Position numbers and translations under genes: made by a program. The notes under the pieces were generated by a model, which was not told the DNA's origin, did no database searches, and worked only from the letters and a program-made list of their open reading frames with translations. Below, in pieces: positions 1 to 8,861 of a DNA stretch of 64,000 bases. This DNA is from Candidatus Opimibacter skivensis (GTDB taxonomy: Bacteria; Bacteroidota; Bacteroidia; Chitinophagales; Saprospiraceae), in the NCBI GenBank assembly GCA_016722045.1, contig JADKGY010000029.1, positions 558,001-622,000 on the forward strand, read 5' to 3'. Within the stretch, counting starts at the first letter, position 1; each line of letters opens with the position of its first letter.

Positions 1-53
1 GGAAAAAAGAAATTTTTGAAGACGGCGAGGAGTGGGTTTCTGCTCATCCCTGA
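1..53 (+). CDS. moaE: Molybdopterin synthase large subunit MoaE, C-terminal fragment
   Basis: The window opens inside a rightward reading frame that ends with a TGA at 51-53. It encodes about 17 residues ending in KKEIFEDGEEWVSAHP. The pattern (W)KKE followed by a DG..W motif matches the C-terminus of MoaE, which transfers sulfur to precursor Z together with MoaD to make molybdopterin. The call rests on this short tail and on the convergent moaC-moaA pair next to it, so it is an inference from context. Only the end of the gene is present. Confidence 0.65.
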   Translation, partial: KKEIFEDGEEWVSAHP

Positions 54-97
54 CTTGTGCGGCGAAAATTTAGCATTAATGGGTCTCTAAAATGAAG

Positions 98-577
98 TTA
101 TTGAGCAATGTGAAAATCTTTCTTGCCACCTGATTTACTGATCAACTTTGTTTCTTTAATCACGATATCATGACTCAGCGCCTTGCACATATCATACACG
201 GTTAAGGCAGCTATCGTAGCGCCAACAAGAGCCTCCATTTCTACACCTGTCTTGCTTGTAGTAGAAGCAGTGCATTCAATGACCAATTCATTCTCTTTGC
301 TGAAGCTGATATTAATCTGACAATCTTCAAGCGCCAATGTGTGACATAACGGAATTAAATCACTTGTTTTTTTTGCTGCCATGATCCCCGCGAGAATTGC
401 AGTTCCGACTACAGAACCCTTTTTTGTCTGAATGTCCCCATCACTAAATGCATTAATTACTTCAGGCGGTAAACCCATAACAGTCCTGGCTGTGGCACTT
501 CTCCGGGTTGGCGTTTTTTCCCCGATATCTACCATGACTGTTTTACCCTCTTTATTTAAATGAGAAAAATCACTCAT
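98..577 (-). CDS. moaC: Cyclic pyranopterin monophosphate synthase MoaC
   Basis: This 159-residue protein has the usual MoaC length and motifs: an N-terminal MVDIGEK segment, the KKTSDLIPLCHTLAL region, and the GVEMEALVGATIAALTVYDMCKA stretch that lines the active site. MoaC converts the 3',8-cyclo-dihydro-GTP made by MoaA into cyclic pyranopterin monophosphate, the first stable intermediate of molybdenum cofactor synthesis in the cytoplasm. It lies 36 bases downstream of moaA on the same strand, so the two are almost certainly one transcript, and it converges with the moaE remnant at the window edge. The start is the first ATG, giving the standard MSDFSHL-type N-terminus. Confidence 0.96.
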   Translation of the reverse strand: MSDFSHLNKEGKTVMVDIGEKTPTRRSATARTVMGLPPEVINAFSDGDIQTKKGSVVGTAILAGIMAAKKTSDLIPLCHTLALEDCQINISFSKENELVIECTASTTSKTGVEMEALVGATIAALTVYDMCKALSHDIVIKETKLISKSGGKKDFHIAQ

Positions 578-613
578 GATTTATTAAGTTTTATAAAAGC
601 TTGGTCAAATAAA

Positions 614-1597
614 TTATCCACCGATTTCAGACATGGATGGGTGTACTTCTGTTGATTTAATTTTATCCGCTTCCCAACCATCAGCAGCTCGTTTTTGAAA
701 AACGTCCATCAACTTTCCCTTAATTGCAGAATCTGACAGACCTTCTCTGAACAGATCTTTTACATTCAACACACCTTCACCATACAAGCATGTCTTGACC
801 GTCCCTTGTGGCGTTACCCGGATTCGGTTACACGTACCGCAAAACGATCTTGAATAAGCCGCGATAATTCCAAATGATCCAATGTGACCCGGGATTGAAT
901 AATTGTATGAAGTCGAAAAAGGCGGATCAGGTATTTTTTGGACATCAGGATAAAATGCTTTTATGTATTCCAGTATCCTCGTGTGATTCCAATGCAATCC
1001 TGAAAAATCATGTCCATCTCCATTAAATGGCATTTCCTCTATAAACCGAACAGACACCGGAAGTTCTTTTGTCAATCCTGTAAGTTCAATGATATCTTCT
1101 GTATTTCTACCTTCCATCACGACAGCATTTATCTTGACATCCATGCCGTGGCTTAATAATGATTCAAGTGTGCTCATTACTGCAGGTAGTTCATCCCTTC
1201 TTGTAATCGCAAAAAACCGTTGTCTGTTGATCGTATCAAGACTAAGATTTATTGATTGGATGCCAAGCGATTTCAGTGTTGGAATGAATGGGCCAAGCAG
1301 TATTCCGTTTGTGGTAATGGATACTTTTTTTATACCTTTTATCTTGACTAATGCTGAAAGAAAATGAATAAGATCTCTACGGATAAATGGCTCTCCTCCG
1401 GTAATACGCACTTTTTCCAGACCTTCCTGAGCCAGAAGTGAGCATAGTCGCAACATCTCCTCATAACTCATCAATTCCCCGGATGGAACCCAGTCAAGAC
1501 CCTGCTGCGGCATACAGTATAGGCATCGAAGATTACACCGATCCGTGACGGACAGACGTAGGTAGTTAATGATTCTCCCATGGTTGTCGTAGATCAT
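614..1597 (-). CDS. moaA: GTP 3',8-cyclase MoaA (radical SAM)
   Basis: This is a 327-residue radical SAM enzyme that rearranges GTP in the first step of molybdenum cofactor synthesis. The N-terminal CNLRCLYC motif binds the SAM [4Fe-4S] cluster, and ITGGEPFIRRD supplies the GGEP strand that binds SAM. A second cysteine set (FCGTCNRIRVTPQGTVKTC) near residue 255 binds the C-terminal cluster that contacts GTP. The protein ends in Gly-Gly, as active MoaA proteins do. It is the first gene of the moaA-moaC unit. Its promoter should lie in the gap above 1597, but I see no convincing box there. Confidence 0.97.
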   Translation of the reverse strand: MIYDNHGRIINYLRLSVTDRCNLRCLYCMPQQGLDWVPSGELMSYEEMLRLCSLLAQEGLEKVRITGGEPFIRRDLIHFLSALVKIKGIKKVSITTNGILLGPFIPTLKSLGIQSINLSLDTINRQRFFAITRRDELPAVMSTLESLLSHGMDVKINAVVMEGRNTEDIIELTGLTKELPVSVRFIEEMPFNGDGHDFSGLHWNHTRILEYIKAFYPDVQKIPDPPFSTSYNYSIPGHIGSFGIIAAYSRSFCGTCNRIRVTPQGTVKTCLYGEGVLNVKDLFREGLSDSAIKGKLMDVFQKRAADGWEADKIKSTEVHPSMSEIGG

Positions 1598-2102
1598 GTT
1601 ATAATGTGTAACGCATATGCATAATTAAGAAGATCTCGCCAATCTACAGCTAATTTCAGCCCCACCTGAATCAGATATTTACCTCAGGTATAAACTCAAC
1701 CAGCATCAAGCTGATCAGGAAATACTCAAATAAATCTGAAGACCTATTCCGACAGAGGTTTATTTTTAAAACTATCGGGCAATCCATTCAGAATTTTAGG
1801 CCTATGATATTGCTATATAATGTCGTCAACGCGATGGCTTCATCTTGTTAGTCAATTGATTCACATTCTATGCTCCAACCATCCTTCTCAACCACCATCC
1901 TTCATTTAAGCCACCATTAACTCAAGTCAAATTTTTGACAAAAATCTTACCCCTGAGATACCCACCGTATCAGGATATTTAGTTTACCTTTGGTTCACTA
2001 TTGAGGCCATTCGTTCAGCGACAATGTTTTATGCCTTAGCTTATGACTATGATTTAGCTGTTCGTACTTCAAATAACATAAAACATTAATCTTTTTTTAT
2101 AA
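1598..2102. other. 505-bp intergenic region between divergent moaA and the RRM gene
   Basis: No gene-like reading frame or RNA fold was recognised here. A TACCTTTG box at 1985-1992 matches the Bacteroidota -7 consensus TAnnTTTG for rightward transcription, but has no TTG at the expected distance upstream. If it is real, the RRM mRNA has a leader of about 105 bases. A short inverted repeat, GTCAAA-TT-TTTGAC, lies at about 1925-1938, and a 10-bp direct repeat ACCATCCTTC occurs twice near 1878-1903. Either could be chance. Confidence 0.4.
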
Positions 2103-2564
2103 ATGAAACTTTTTGTCGCTAAACTGCCCCAAAACGTCACCTCAGAACGTCTTAAGGCAATGTTTGAAACCTACGGTGGCGTACTTGATGCCAAGGTTAT
2201 TACTGATCGGGACACCGGCATGTCAAAATGCTATGGTTTCGTCGAAATGGATTCTGAAGCAGGCGCCCAGGCTGCCATCGAAAACCTCAATGGGGTCGAA
2301 ATGGAAGGCAAGGAAGTCCTCGTGAAAGAATCCGATCCTGCCCCTCGCAGCAATGATCGTGGAAGAGGCGGTCCACCAAGAGGTGGCTCAAGACCTCCAT
2401 TCAATTCTGGAGGCGGAGGAGGAGACAGACGACCTAGTGCTCCACGTTCAGATCGCTGGGGTGATGACCGGCCAAAGTCAACCAATCGCTACCAGGACAA
2501 TGATCGTCCAAAGAAGCGATATGATGATGACTTCGATGACAAACCAAGACGTAAGAGGATATAA
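2103..2564 (+). CDS. RRM-domain RNA-binding protein with Arg/Gly-rich tail
   Basis: This 153-residue protein has one RNA recognition motif at residues 1-80 and a low-complexity tail. RNP2 is LFVAKL at residues 3-8 and RNP1 is KCYGFVEM near residue 42, both with the aromatic residues that stack on RNA bases. The tail (about 82-153) is rich in Gly, Arg, Asp and Pro, with RGG-like runs in the first half and charged KKRYDDD and KPRRKRI stretches at the end. Such short RRM proteins are common in Bacteroidota, where they act as global RNA-binding proteins or chaperones; a specific target cannot be inferred. The gene is monocistronic and closed by a hairpin terminator. Its possible long leader would suit post-transcriptional self-control, but this is speculation. 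Confidence 0.9.
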   Translation: MKLFVAKLPQNVTSERLKAMFETYGGVLDAKVITDRDTGMSKCYGFVEMDSEAGAQAAIENLNGVEMEGKEVLVKESDPAPRSNDRGRGGPPRGGSRPPFNSGGGGGDRRPSAPRSDRWGDDRPKSTNRYQDNDRPKKRYDDDFDDKPRRKRI

Positions 2565-2602
2565 CCATATCCTTCTGTTTTTTCAATAAACAGATTTAAC
2601 GT

Positions 2603-2637
2603 AAAATGAGGGTGAAACCATGTTTCGCCCTCATTTT
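2603..2637. terminator. Bidirectional hairpin terminator
   Basis: An inverted repeat of 16-base arms around a 3-base loop (AAAATGAGGGTGAAAC against GTTTCGCCCTCATTTT, one G-T pair) sits between the convergent RRM gene and glycosylphosphotransferase gene. The A and T runs on its flanks give U-tracts in both directions. It overlaps the stop codon of the leftward gene. Confidence 0.85.
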
Positions 2638-4049
2638 CCTTTTCCCTGAACCAGGATCAGTACAGTGTAAAAAAGGATCTTGATATCCAGGGTGATCGAC
2701 ATGTTTTCGATATATAGGATATCAAATTTCAATCGCTGTACCATCTGTTCGATATTACTTGCATATCCATATTTCACCTGGCCCCACGATGTTATTCCTG
2801 GCCTGACTTTAAGAAGATGCTTATAGTGAGGTGCCTGCAGCATGATCTGATCTATAAAATATTTTCGTTCAGGTCTCGGACCGACCAGCGACATCTCCCC
2901 GATCAGCACATTCCACAATTGCGGCAATTCATCAAGCCTCCACTTCCGCATCACTGCACCCCAGGGTGTACATCTTTCATCCCCATCAAAAGACAATTGA
3001 GGTGTGTTGCCTTCAGATCCGGGATACATCGACCTGAATTTAAAAATGTTGAACGGCTTTCCATTTAAACCAACTCGCTCCTGGGTGTAAAAAATCGGCC
3101 CAGAAGATGATAACCTGACCCTGAAGGCTAAATAAAGGAACACTGGTGACAACACAATTAACCCCATTCCACTGACGACAATATCCAGAAGTCGTTTCAC
3201 TATTTTCTCCCAATTGAGCATCAATCCCTGCCTGATCTCAATTAATACTGCCCCATACAAATAATCCATTTTAACTGTACCCAGCAATATATCATACATG
3301 TCGGGAATGATCTTGACTAGGACTTCTTCATTGAAATCAAACAGAATGTCCAGGATGCCCTTAAGCTTATTATGTTCAGAGGTCTCTATCGCGATCAATG
3401 CTTCTTCCACTTCATACTTTTGAATGATGTCTGCCAGTTGATCCAAAGTTCCAAGATTTGGCAAATGACCGGAAAGTGCTTGCGTCCCGTTCGTTTCACT
3501 TTCAATAAATCCAATCAGTCTGTTGCCCAGACTTTTCTTACGTGTCCGGATATCTTCATAAAGGTCAAAAGCCTTCTGATTACCTCCGATGATGATCGTT
3601 GAGTAGGTGATGCGCCCCGCCTTAAGTCTTCGACTTGCCATCGTCAGGATAATCATTCTCACAATGGCCGTAATGGTAAAGTGAAGTACAAAAAGACGGA
3701 AGAAGGATTGGAAATAGGTTGATACCGTATCAACAGTGTCATCCAGCAGAAGTGTAAAAAATATTATAATAACCCCGGCGAGTGAAAGAAAAAAAGTACG
3801 GATCAGTGTCGTCAACCGGGATAATCGATATATATCCTGGTAACGGTCAAAGATCCAGTAAAAGATAACCCATGCAAGGGGTATGATCACGAGTCCATAC
3901 CAGAAATTATGATCATCAATGACGCCATGATCAAATGTTTTCCCCTCACTCAATGCTCTGAAATAATAGAACAATGCCCAGGCCGTCATGGCTGACATGA
4001 GGTCAGCACAGGCGTACAAAAACATGTGGAATCGTCTAAGTCTCTTCAT
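2631..4049 (-). CDS. Undecaprenyl-phosphate sugar phosphotransferase (WbaP/WcaJ type)
   Basis: This 472-residue inner-membrane enzyme starts a surface glycan by moving a sugar-1-phosphate from a nucleotide sugar to undecaprenyl phosphate. Residues 1-145 hold about four hydrophobic segments. A Rossmann-like CoA-binding-type domain follows (ITYSTIIIGG near 150). The C-terminal catalytic domain starts at KRLLDIVVSGMGLIVLSP and contains IFKFRSM, RKWRLDELPQLWNVL with the catalytic Asp-Glu pair, and MSLVGPRP. The sugar specificity cannot be read from sequence. It lies 4 bases after a lipoprotein gene and an oxidoreductase gene, so the three probably serve one envelope polysaccharide or glycoconjugate task. 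Confidence 0.93.
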   Translation of the reverse strand: MKRLRRFHMFLYACADLMSAMTAWALFYYFRALSEGKTFDHGVIDDHNFWYGLVIIPLAWVIFYWIFDRYQDIYRLSRLTTLIRTFFLSLAGVIIIFFTLLLDDTVDTVSTYFQSFFRLFVLHFTITAIVRMIILTMASRRLKAGRITYSTIIIGGNQKAFDLYEDIRTRKKSLGNRLIGFIESETNGTQALSGHLPNLGTLDQLADIIQKYEVEEALIAIETSEHNKLKGILDILFDFNEEVLVKIIPDMYDILLGTVKMDYLYGAVLIEIRQGLMLNWEKIVKRLLDIVVSGMGLIVLSPVFLYLAFRVRLSSSGPIFYTQERVGLNGKPFNIFKFRSMYPGSEGNTPQLSFDGDERCTPWGAVMRKWRLDELPQLWNVLIGEMSLVGPRPERKYFIDQIMLQAPHYKHLLKVRPGITSWGQVKYGYASNIEQMVQRLKFDILYIENMSITLDIKILFYTVLILVQGKGK

Positions 4050-4053
4050 CAGT

Positions 4054-4935
4054 TTACAGATGCACTACTTTGACATTGTCCAGTTGAATCTTAAGTTCCG
4101 GTTTTGAAGCATTTGAGGGATAAAGTGATCTGAATAAAATCTTGTAAGCAGGAAAATCTGATGCTGATAATTTATCCGTGAGGTCGATATAGAGCATATT
4201 CCAATTTTCTGTTGGCCTGACAAGGTAAAAGAAGTTGGAAAATTTTTCCCCTGTCAATGAAATACCAAGGATGCCTATACTCATTTCCATTTCAGATTTA
4301 TATTGAAATTCGAGATACGTAGATCTGCCATCTGTGGGTAATCCACCCAGAGCGATTGCATTACCTACCTCAATGAAATTAGCTTTCGCAGTCAGTACGA
4401 TTTCTCCGGAATAATCTCCTTCGAATGGATCTGTCATCGTGCGTGTGACAAAACTCCCGGGTACAGTATCCCTGTTGTCAACAAATTCATTGCCTGTCTC
4501 GAAATCAGCATCAAGACTCACTATAGTCTGAGGCAGGTAATGCGTTACAGGATTTACCTGCAGCTTACTTCCTGCTGAAGTAGCCAGTGTGATTTCATAA
4601 GGTGTATACAATGGATAAATGATCGGATCACTCGCAAGACCATTATTCCTGATGCCGGGATGAAAGATAAAATGCGTTTGATCACTATTCGCCAGATATG
4701 GAATTTCTACAGGAGGCTTGAAAATGCCAAGAAAACTTGACCCTGCATAGACCCATACTTCTGTAATTTTATTTTGATCCGACCCCTGTCCAGCTTGTGT
4801 CTGCAGGTCAAATTGTTCAAGCTTTATTGTTGATGGTATCGGCTCAGAAGGATTGATGAGGTTACAACCACCTGCACAAATACTCAATACAAGGAAAATA
4901 AATTTTCCTGCTTTGTAAGCAGAATTACGATTCAT
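4054..4935 (-). CDS. Predicted lipoprotein with C-terminal beta-sandwich-like domain, function unknown
   Basis: I do not recognise this 293-residue protein as a named family. Its N-terminus has a basic stretch, a hydrophobic segment (KFIFLVLSICAGGC) and a plausible lipobox ending at Cys about residue 24, so it is probably lipidated and exported. The middle carries a short beta-rich region with GSSFLGIFKPPVEIPYL. The C-terminal half (about 145-293) begins with DADFETGNEF and ends LKIQLDNVKVVHL, a layout seen in jelly-roll carbohydrate-binding-like modules; this is an inference from pattern only. It overlaps the upstream Gfo/Idh gene by 11 bases and is followed at once by the glycosylphosphotransferase, so it is translationally linked to sugar metabolism genes. 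Confidence 0.75.
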   Translation of the reverse strand: MNRNSAYKAGKFIFLVLSICAGGCNLINPSEPIPSTIKLEQFDLQTQAGQGSDQNKITEVWVYAGSSFLGIFKPPVEIPYLANSDQTHFIFHPGIRNNGLASDPIIYPLYTPYEITLATSAGSKLQVNPVTHYLPQTIVSLDADFETGNEFVDNRDTVPGSFVTRTMTDPFEGDYSGEIVLTAKANFIEVGNAIALGGLPTDGRSTYLEFQYKSEMEMSIGILGISLTGEKFSNFFYLVRPTENWNMLYIDLTDKLSASDFPAYKILFRSLYPSNASKPELKIQLDNVKVVHL

Positions 4936-5896
4936 ATTGAGTTATTTGTTCCATGATTTTATGAGCTACCTCAACAGCCTTTGCTCCGTCTTCAAACGTC
5001 ACACCATAGGTAGAATTGTGAGCAATGGCATTATAAAACTCCTTTAATTCTTCCTCAATGGCATTATGCTTTTCAATACCCGGATTATCGGCTGCTATCC
5101 ATCTGGGTCCATCAGGCAAGTCAAGTTTCATTGACATCATATCTGTAGGCTCTTCATGCAGAAGCTTTACAACCTGTACTTCATGATTAAGAAAATCAAT
5201 GGCTATGTATTTATCCCGTTGAAAAAGTCTGAGCTTTCTCATTTGCTTCAGGCTTATTCGGCTGGCCGTAAGATTCGCAACAGCATTGTTCCGAAATGTA
5301 ATTCTTGCATTACATATGTCTGCAGATTTTCCGGCTACACCTACGCCATTTGCTTCTATATGATCTACTTCTGAATCAATCATGGATAATACCAGGTCAA
5401 TGTCATGGATCATCAGGTCCATGACGACGGGTACATCCATACCTCTTGGATTGAAAGGTGCTAACCGGTGTGCTTCTATAAAAACCGGTTTATCTAATCC
5501 AAATTGTCTGGCTGCGATAAATGATGGATTATACCGTTCGACATGCCCTACTCTACCGATCAATTTTTTTTCAATGATAAGATTAGCAAGTTTTCTACTG
5601 GTCTCAGGATGATCAGTCAGAGGTTTTTCAACGAACACATGCTTACCCGAATTGATGGCCTGAAGAGCGATTTCATAATGCGTGCTCGTGGGAGTAACTA
5701 TGCATACAGCATCTACAGCATCTATCAATTCACTGATCGATTGGAAAGTTTTGACGTTGTATTGCGAAGAGATCTGTTGAGATCTATTATCGTCAATATC
5801 ATAGATGCCTTCAAGTGAATACCCTTCTATTCGCTTGGCGCATTCGATGTGAAATCGACCCAGGTGACCTGCGCCAATAATACCCAACTTAATCAT
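4925..5896 (-). CDS. Gfo/Idh/MocA-family NAD(P)-dependent oxidoreductase
   Basis: The protein begins with a Rossmann motif, IKLGIIGAGHLGRFH, and has VCIVTPTSTHYEIA and the family hallmark EKPLTDH near residue 95, where the lysine is catalytic. The family oxidises or reduces sugars, often nucleotide sugars, at a ring hydroxyl. The DLMIHDIDLVLSMI segment near residue 165 matches the conserved HDID metal or substrate site of sugar dehydrogenases in the family. I chose the ATG at 5894-5896 because the dinucleotide fold normally starts within five residues of the N-terminus. An ATG at 5911 and a TTG at 5935 are alternative in-frame starts. Substrate unknown. Coupling to a lipoprotein and a glycosylphosphotransferase suggests nucleotide-sugar synthesis. 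Confidence 0.88.
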   Translation of the reverse strand: MIKLGIIGAGHLGRFHIECAKRIEGYSLEGIYDIDDNRSQQISSQYNVKTFQSISELIDAVDAVCIVTPTSTHYEIALQAINSGKHVFVEKPLTDHPETSRKLANLIIEKKLIGRVGHVERYNPSFIAARQFGLDKPVFIEAHRLAPFNPRGMDVPVVMDLMIHDIDLVLSMIDSEVDHIEANGVGVAGKSADICNARITFRNNAVANLTASRISLKQMRKLRLFQRDKYIAIDFLNHEVQVVKLLHEEPTDMMSMKLDLPDGPRWIAADNPGIEKHNAIEEELKEFYNAIAHNSTYGVTFEDGAKAVEVAHKIMEQITQYES

Positions 5897-6003
5897 TTCC
5901 TGCTCTTTCATTATTTCATCCTGATCCTTATCCAACCACCCAATTTAGGTTTTACGCTCCAATACTCCACGAATAATCTTCATTTCTCTGAAAAGGAAGA
6001 ATA

Positions 6004-8643
6004 TTAATTTTCAATAAAGCCTTTTGCTTTAAGAAGTGCTTCGTTCAATCCTGCAGGTTCTGTTCCTCCGGCTGAGGCAAAGAAAGGTTGTCCTCCTCCC
6101 CCACCATTGATCGAACGTGCAAGTTCCTTGATGATATTTCCTGCATGAAGTTTTTTGTTTTTTACCAGGTCTTCACTGATATATAACATCAACTGCGGTT
6201 TTCCCTCTCCTTTAGAACCGATCAAAAGGAAACTGTTTTCTCCAAGTTCGTTACCAATCTGGAAGATCAAACTCTTAAGTAATTTCGCATCACTGATGTT
6301 TACTTCAGCACTGATCATCTTTATTCCATTGACATTTTCAACTTCTTTTAGCAATCTTGATTTGAGCTCTGCTGCTTTAGCTAGTTCAATCTCCTCAAGT
6401 TGTTGTCTTAAATCTCTGATCTCTGTTTGTAATTCCTTTATAGCCCTGACAGGATCCGAAGGATTTTTTAATTCCTGTTTTAATAAAGAAAATTGATTCA
6501 GTTGTTCATTGATAAATATCTCTGCGGTTTCAGAAGTGATAGCTTCGATTCTCCGCACCCCGGCTGCTATTGCCGATTCACTTATGATTTTGAATAAACC
6601 AATCACACCTGTTGAAGATACATGGCAACCACCACACAATTCAATGGAGAAATCAGGATCAAACGTGATCATCCTTACTTTCTCACCATATTTTTCTCCA
6701 AATAACATCCTTGCACCCGATTTTTCTGCCTGGGCTATCGGTATGTTCCTGTCTTCATGCAATCTGATATTCTCTCTTATTTTCTGATTCACTCGTGCTT
6801 CAACTCTGCTAAGTTCTTCAGGAGTCACTTTTGCAAAGTGCGAAAAGTCAAAACGGAGATATTCATGATTCACCAGTGATCCTTTCTGTTGCACATGATC
6901 ACCTAAGACCTCGCGAAGCGCAGCATGAAGAAGATGAGTGGCGGAATGATTATTTTCAATAAGACGTCTTCTTGCAGTATCTATTTTTGTTTCAACTTCT
7001 GACGTAACAGATTGTGGTAATCGGTCGGTGATATGGATAGCAAGATCATTTTCCTTAACCACATTCTTTACTTCAATGACTTCTTCTCCAAACCAAAGCT
7101 CTCCAATATCCCCAACTTGTCCTCCACCTTCAGGATAAAAACTTGTTTTGTCTAATACAAGCTGATATTGTTGTCCGTCTTTATCTTCTATAGTTCTGTA
7201 TTTGATCAAGTGAGATCCCATGACGATATCATGATCGTATCCTGCAAATACAGGACTTTCTTTTATGGATTTAAGCTCGACCCAATCACCTACGACTTTG
7301 ACAGCATCTGACCTTGATCTGTTTTTCTGCTCGGTCAATGCTTTGTTAAATTCTTTTTCATCAATCGTCCAGCCTTTCTCTTCTGCCATCAGACGCGTGA
7401 GATCAATCGGGAATCCATAGGTATCAAAAAGTTCAAACGCATCTTTCCCCGCTATTACTTTTCCTTTCACCTGTAATGTTTCAAATCTTTTCAGGCCTCC
7501 TTCCAATGTCCTGAGAAATGATATTTCTTCTTGTTCGATCACACGTTTGATGAAATCTTTTTGTTCAGCATAACCCGGAAAAATGTCTTTAAAAAAATCA
7601 ACCAACAGAGGAATAAGCCGATGTATCAATGGCTCTTTGACATTGAGAAAAGTATAGTAATACCGAACAGCCCTTCTTAAAATACGTCGCAGTACATATC
7701 CCGCACCCGTGTTGGAAGGTATCTGTCCGTCAGAGATACCAAAGCTCACAGCCCTTGCATGATCCGCAAGTACCCGCATGGCAATATCAGACATCACCGC
7801 ACCTGTATAATCATTTTTGTATGGAATACCGGTGGCTTGTTCGATGAAATGGATAAGCGGAGAAAAAATATCAGTATCGTAATTAGAAGTCTTGTTTTGA
7901 ATAACCCTTACCAGCCGTTCAAAACCCATCCCCGTATCAATATGTTTGGATGGAAGAGATTCAAGAGAAGAATCTGCTTTGCGGTTGTATTGAATAAATA
8001 CGAGGTTCCAGATTTCGATCACACTTGGATGGCCTGCATTGACGAGTTCTTTTCCGGGAATCAATCTTCTTTCTTCATCAGATCTTAGATCAACATGTAT
8101 TTCCGAACAAGGCCCGCATGGTCCGGTGTCACCCATCTCCCAAAAATTATCCTTTTTCCCAAATGATAAAATGCGATCATTGGGGAGCCATTCCTGCCAG
8201 AGTTGTCTGGCTTCATCATCTTCCGGAAGATTATCTGTAGCATCACCTCCGAAAACACTCACATATATTCTATCCATGGGTAGTTGCAGTCTATTTGACA
8301 ATAACTCCCATGCCCATGCGATCGCCTCCTTTTTGAAATAATCTCCAAAAGACCAGTTGCCCAGCATTTCAAACATAGTATGATGATAACCATCACGGCC
8401 CACCTCTTCAAGGTCATTATGTTTTCCACTTACCCTCAGGCACTTTTGGGTATCTGCTATTCTCTTATGCGCGATTGGCTTGTTCCCAAGGAAATAATCC
8501 TTGAAAGGATTCATTCCGGCATTCGTAAACATGAGGGTCGGATCATCCTTGTTGACCATCGGTGCAGACATGACAATAGTATGTCCTTTCTCTTCGAAAA
8601 AACGCAAAAATATATCTCGTATCTCTTTGGCAGATTTAGCCAT
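6004..8643 (-). CDS. alaS: Alanyl-tRNA synthetase
   Basis: This 879-residue enzyme attaches alanine to tRNA-Ala. It has the full domain set. The class II catalytic domain starts with KSAKEIRDIFLRFFEEKGH and contains FTNAGMNPFKDYFLG. The tRNA-recognition domain is followed by an editing domain with zinc ligands HSATH near residue 565 and CGGCH near residue 668. The C-terminal DHHA1 domain has the GGGGGQPFFASAGG motif. Length is normal for the family. The start is the ATG preceding AKSAKEI, the standard N-terminus. It is divergent from an M23 peptidase gene. Confidence 0.98.
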   Translation of the reverse strand: MAKSAKEIRDIFLRFFEEKGHTIVMSAPMVNKDDPTLMFTNAGMNPFKDYFLGNKPIAHKRIADTQKCLRVSGKHNDLEEVGRDGYHHTMFEMLGNWSFGDYFKKEAIAWAWELLSNRLQLPMDRIYVSVFGGDATDNLPEDDEARQLWQEWLPNDRILSFGKKDNFWEMGDTGPCGPCSEIHVDLRSDEERRLIPGKELVNAGHPSVIEIWNLVFIQYNRKADSSLESLPSKHIDTGMGFERLVRVIQNKTSNYDTDIFSPLIHFIEQATGIPYKNDYTGAVMSDIAMRVLADHARAVSFGISDGQIPSNTGAGYVLRRILRRAVRYYYTFLNVKEPLIHRLIPLLVDFFKDIFPGYAEQKDFIKRVIEQEEISFLRTLEGGLKRFETLQVKGKVIAGKDAFELFDTYGFPIDLTRLMAEEKGWTIDEKEFNKALTEQKNRSRSDAVKVVGDWVELKSIKESPVFAGYDHDIVMGSHLIKYRTIEDKDGQQYQLVLDKTSFYPEGGGQVGDIGELWFGEEVIEVKNVVKENDLAIHITDRLPQSVTSEVETKIDTARRRLIENNHSATHLLHAALREVLGDHVQQKGSLVNHEYLRFDFSHFAKVTPEELSRVEARVNQKIRENIRLHEDRNIPIAQAEKSGARMLFGEKYGEKVRMITFDPDFSIELCGGCHVSSTGVIGLFKIISESAIAAGVRRIEAITSETAEIFINEQLNQFSLLKQELKNPSDPVRAIKELQTEIRDLRQQLEEIELAKAAELKSRLLKEVENVNGIKMISAEVNISDAKLLKSLIFQIGNELGENSFLLIGSKGEGKPQLMLYISEDLVKNKKLHAGNIIKELARSINGGGGGQPFFASAGGTEPAGLNEALLKAKGFIEN

Positions 8644-8756
8644 AATGTGTTTTTATTAAAATAGATATAAATGGTGATATTTTATTATATATTCAATCAA
8701 CTGGCGTGCAATATATATTGTAATTAGAATTGATATATAATAAATTGTTAAATATT

Positions 8757-8786
8757 TTGTAAACAGGGAGTCAATCGTTACCTTAG
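8757..8786 (+). promoter_or_regulatory. Predicted Bacteroidota-type promoter for the M23 peptidase gene
   Basis: TTG at 8757-8759 and TACCTTAG at 8779-8786 are separated by 19 bases, as in the Bacteroidota -33/-7 promoter (TTG, then TAnnTTTG). The -7 box has one mismatch. It would give a leader of about 70 bases before the ATG at 8862. This is a sequence match only. Confidence 0.45.
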
Positions 8787-8861
8787 CCAGCGATCCCATC
8801 TGGTTTATCACCGATAAACCTCCCGTTTTAATACCCTCAAAATTACTCAAATCGCAGATTC

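Noticed and set aside
8656..8850. Leftward 64-residue open frame upstream of alaS
   Set aside because: It lies in an A/T-rich divergent promoter region, overlaps a promoter match, has no recognisable domain, and most of its length is hydrophobic residues expected from A/T-rich sequence.
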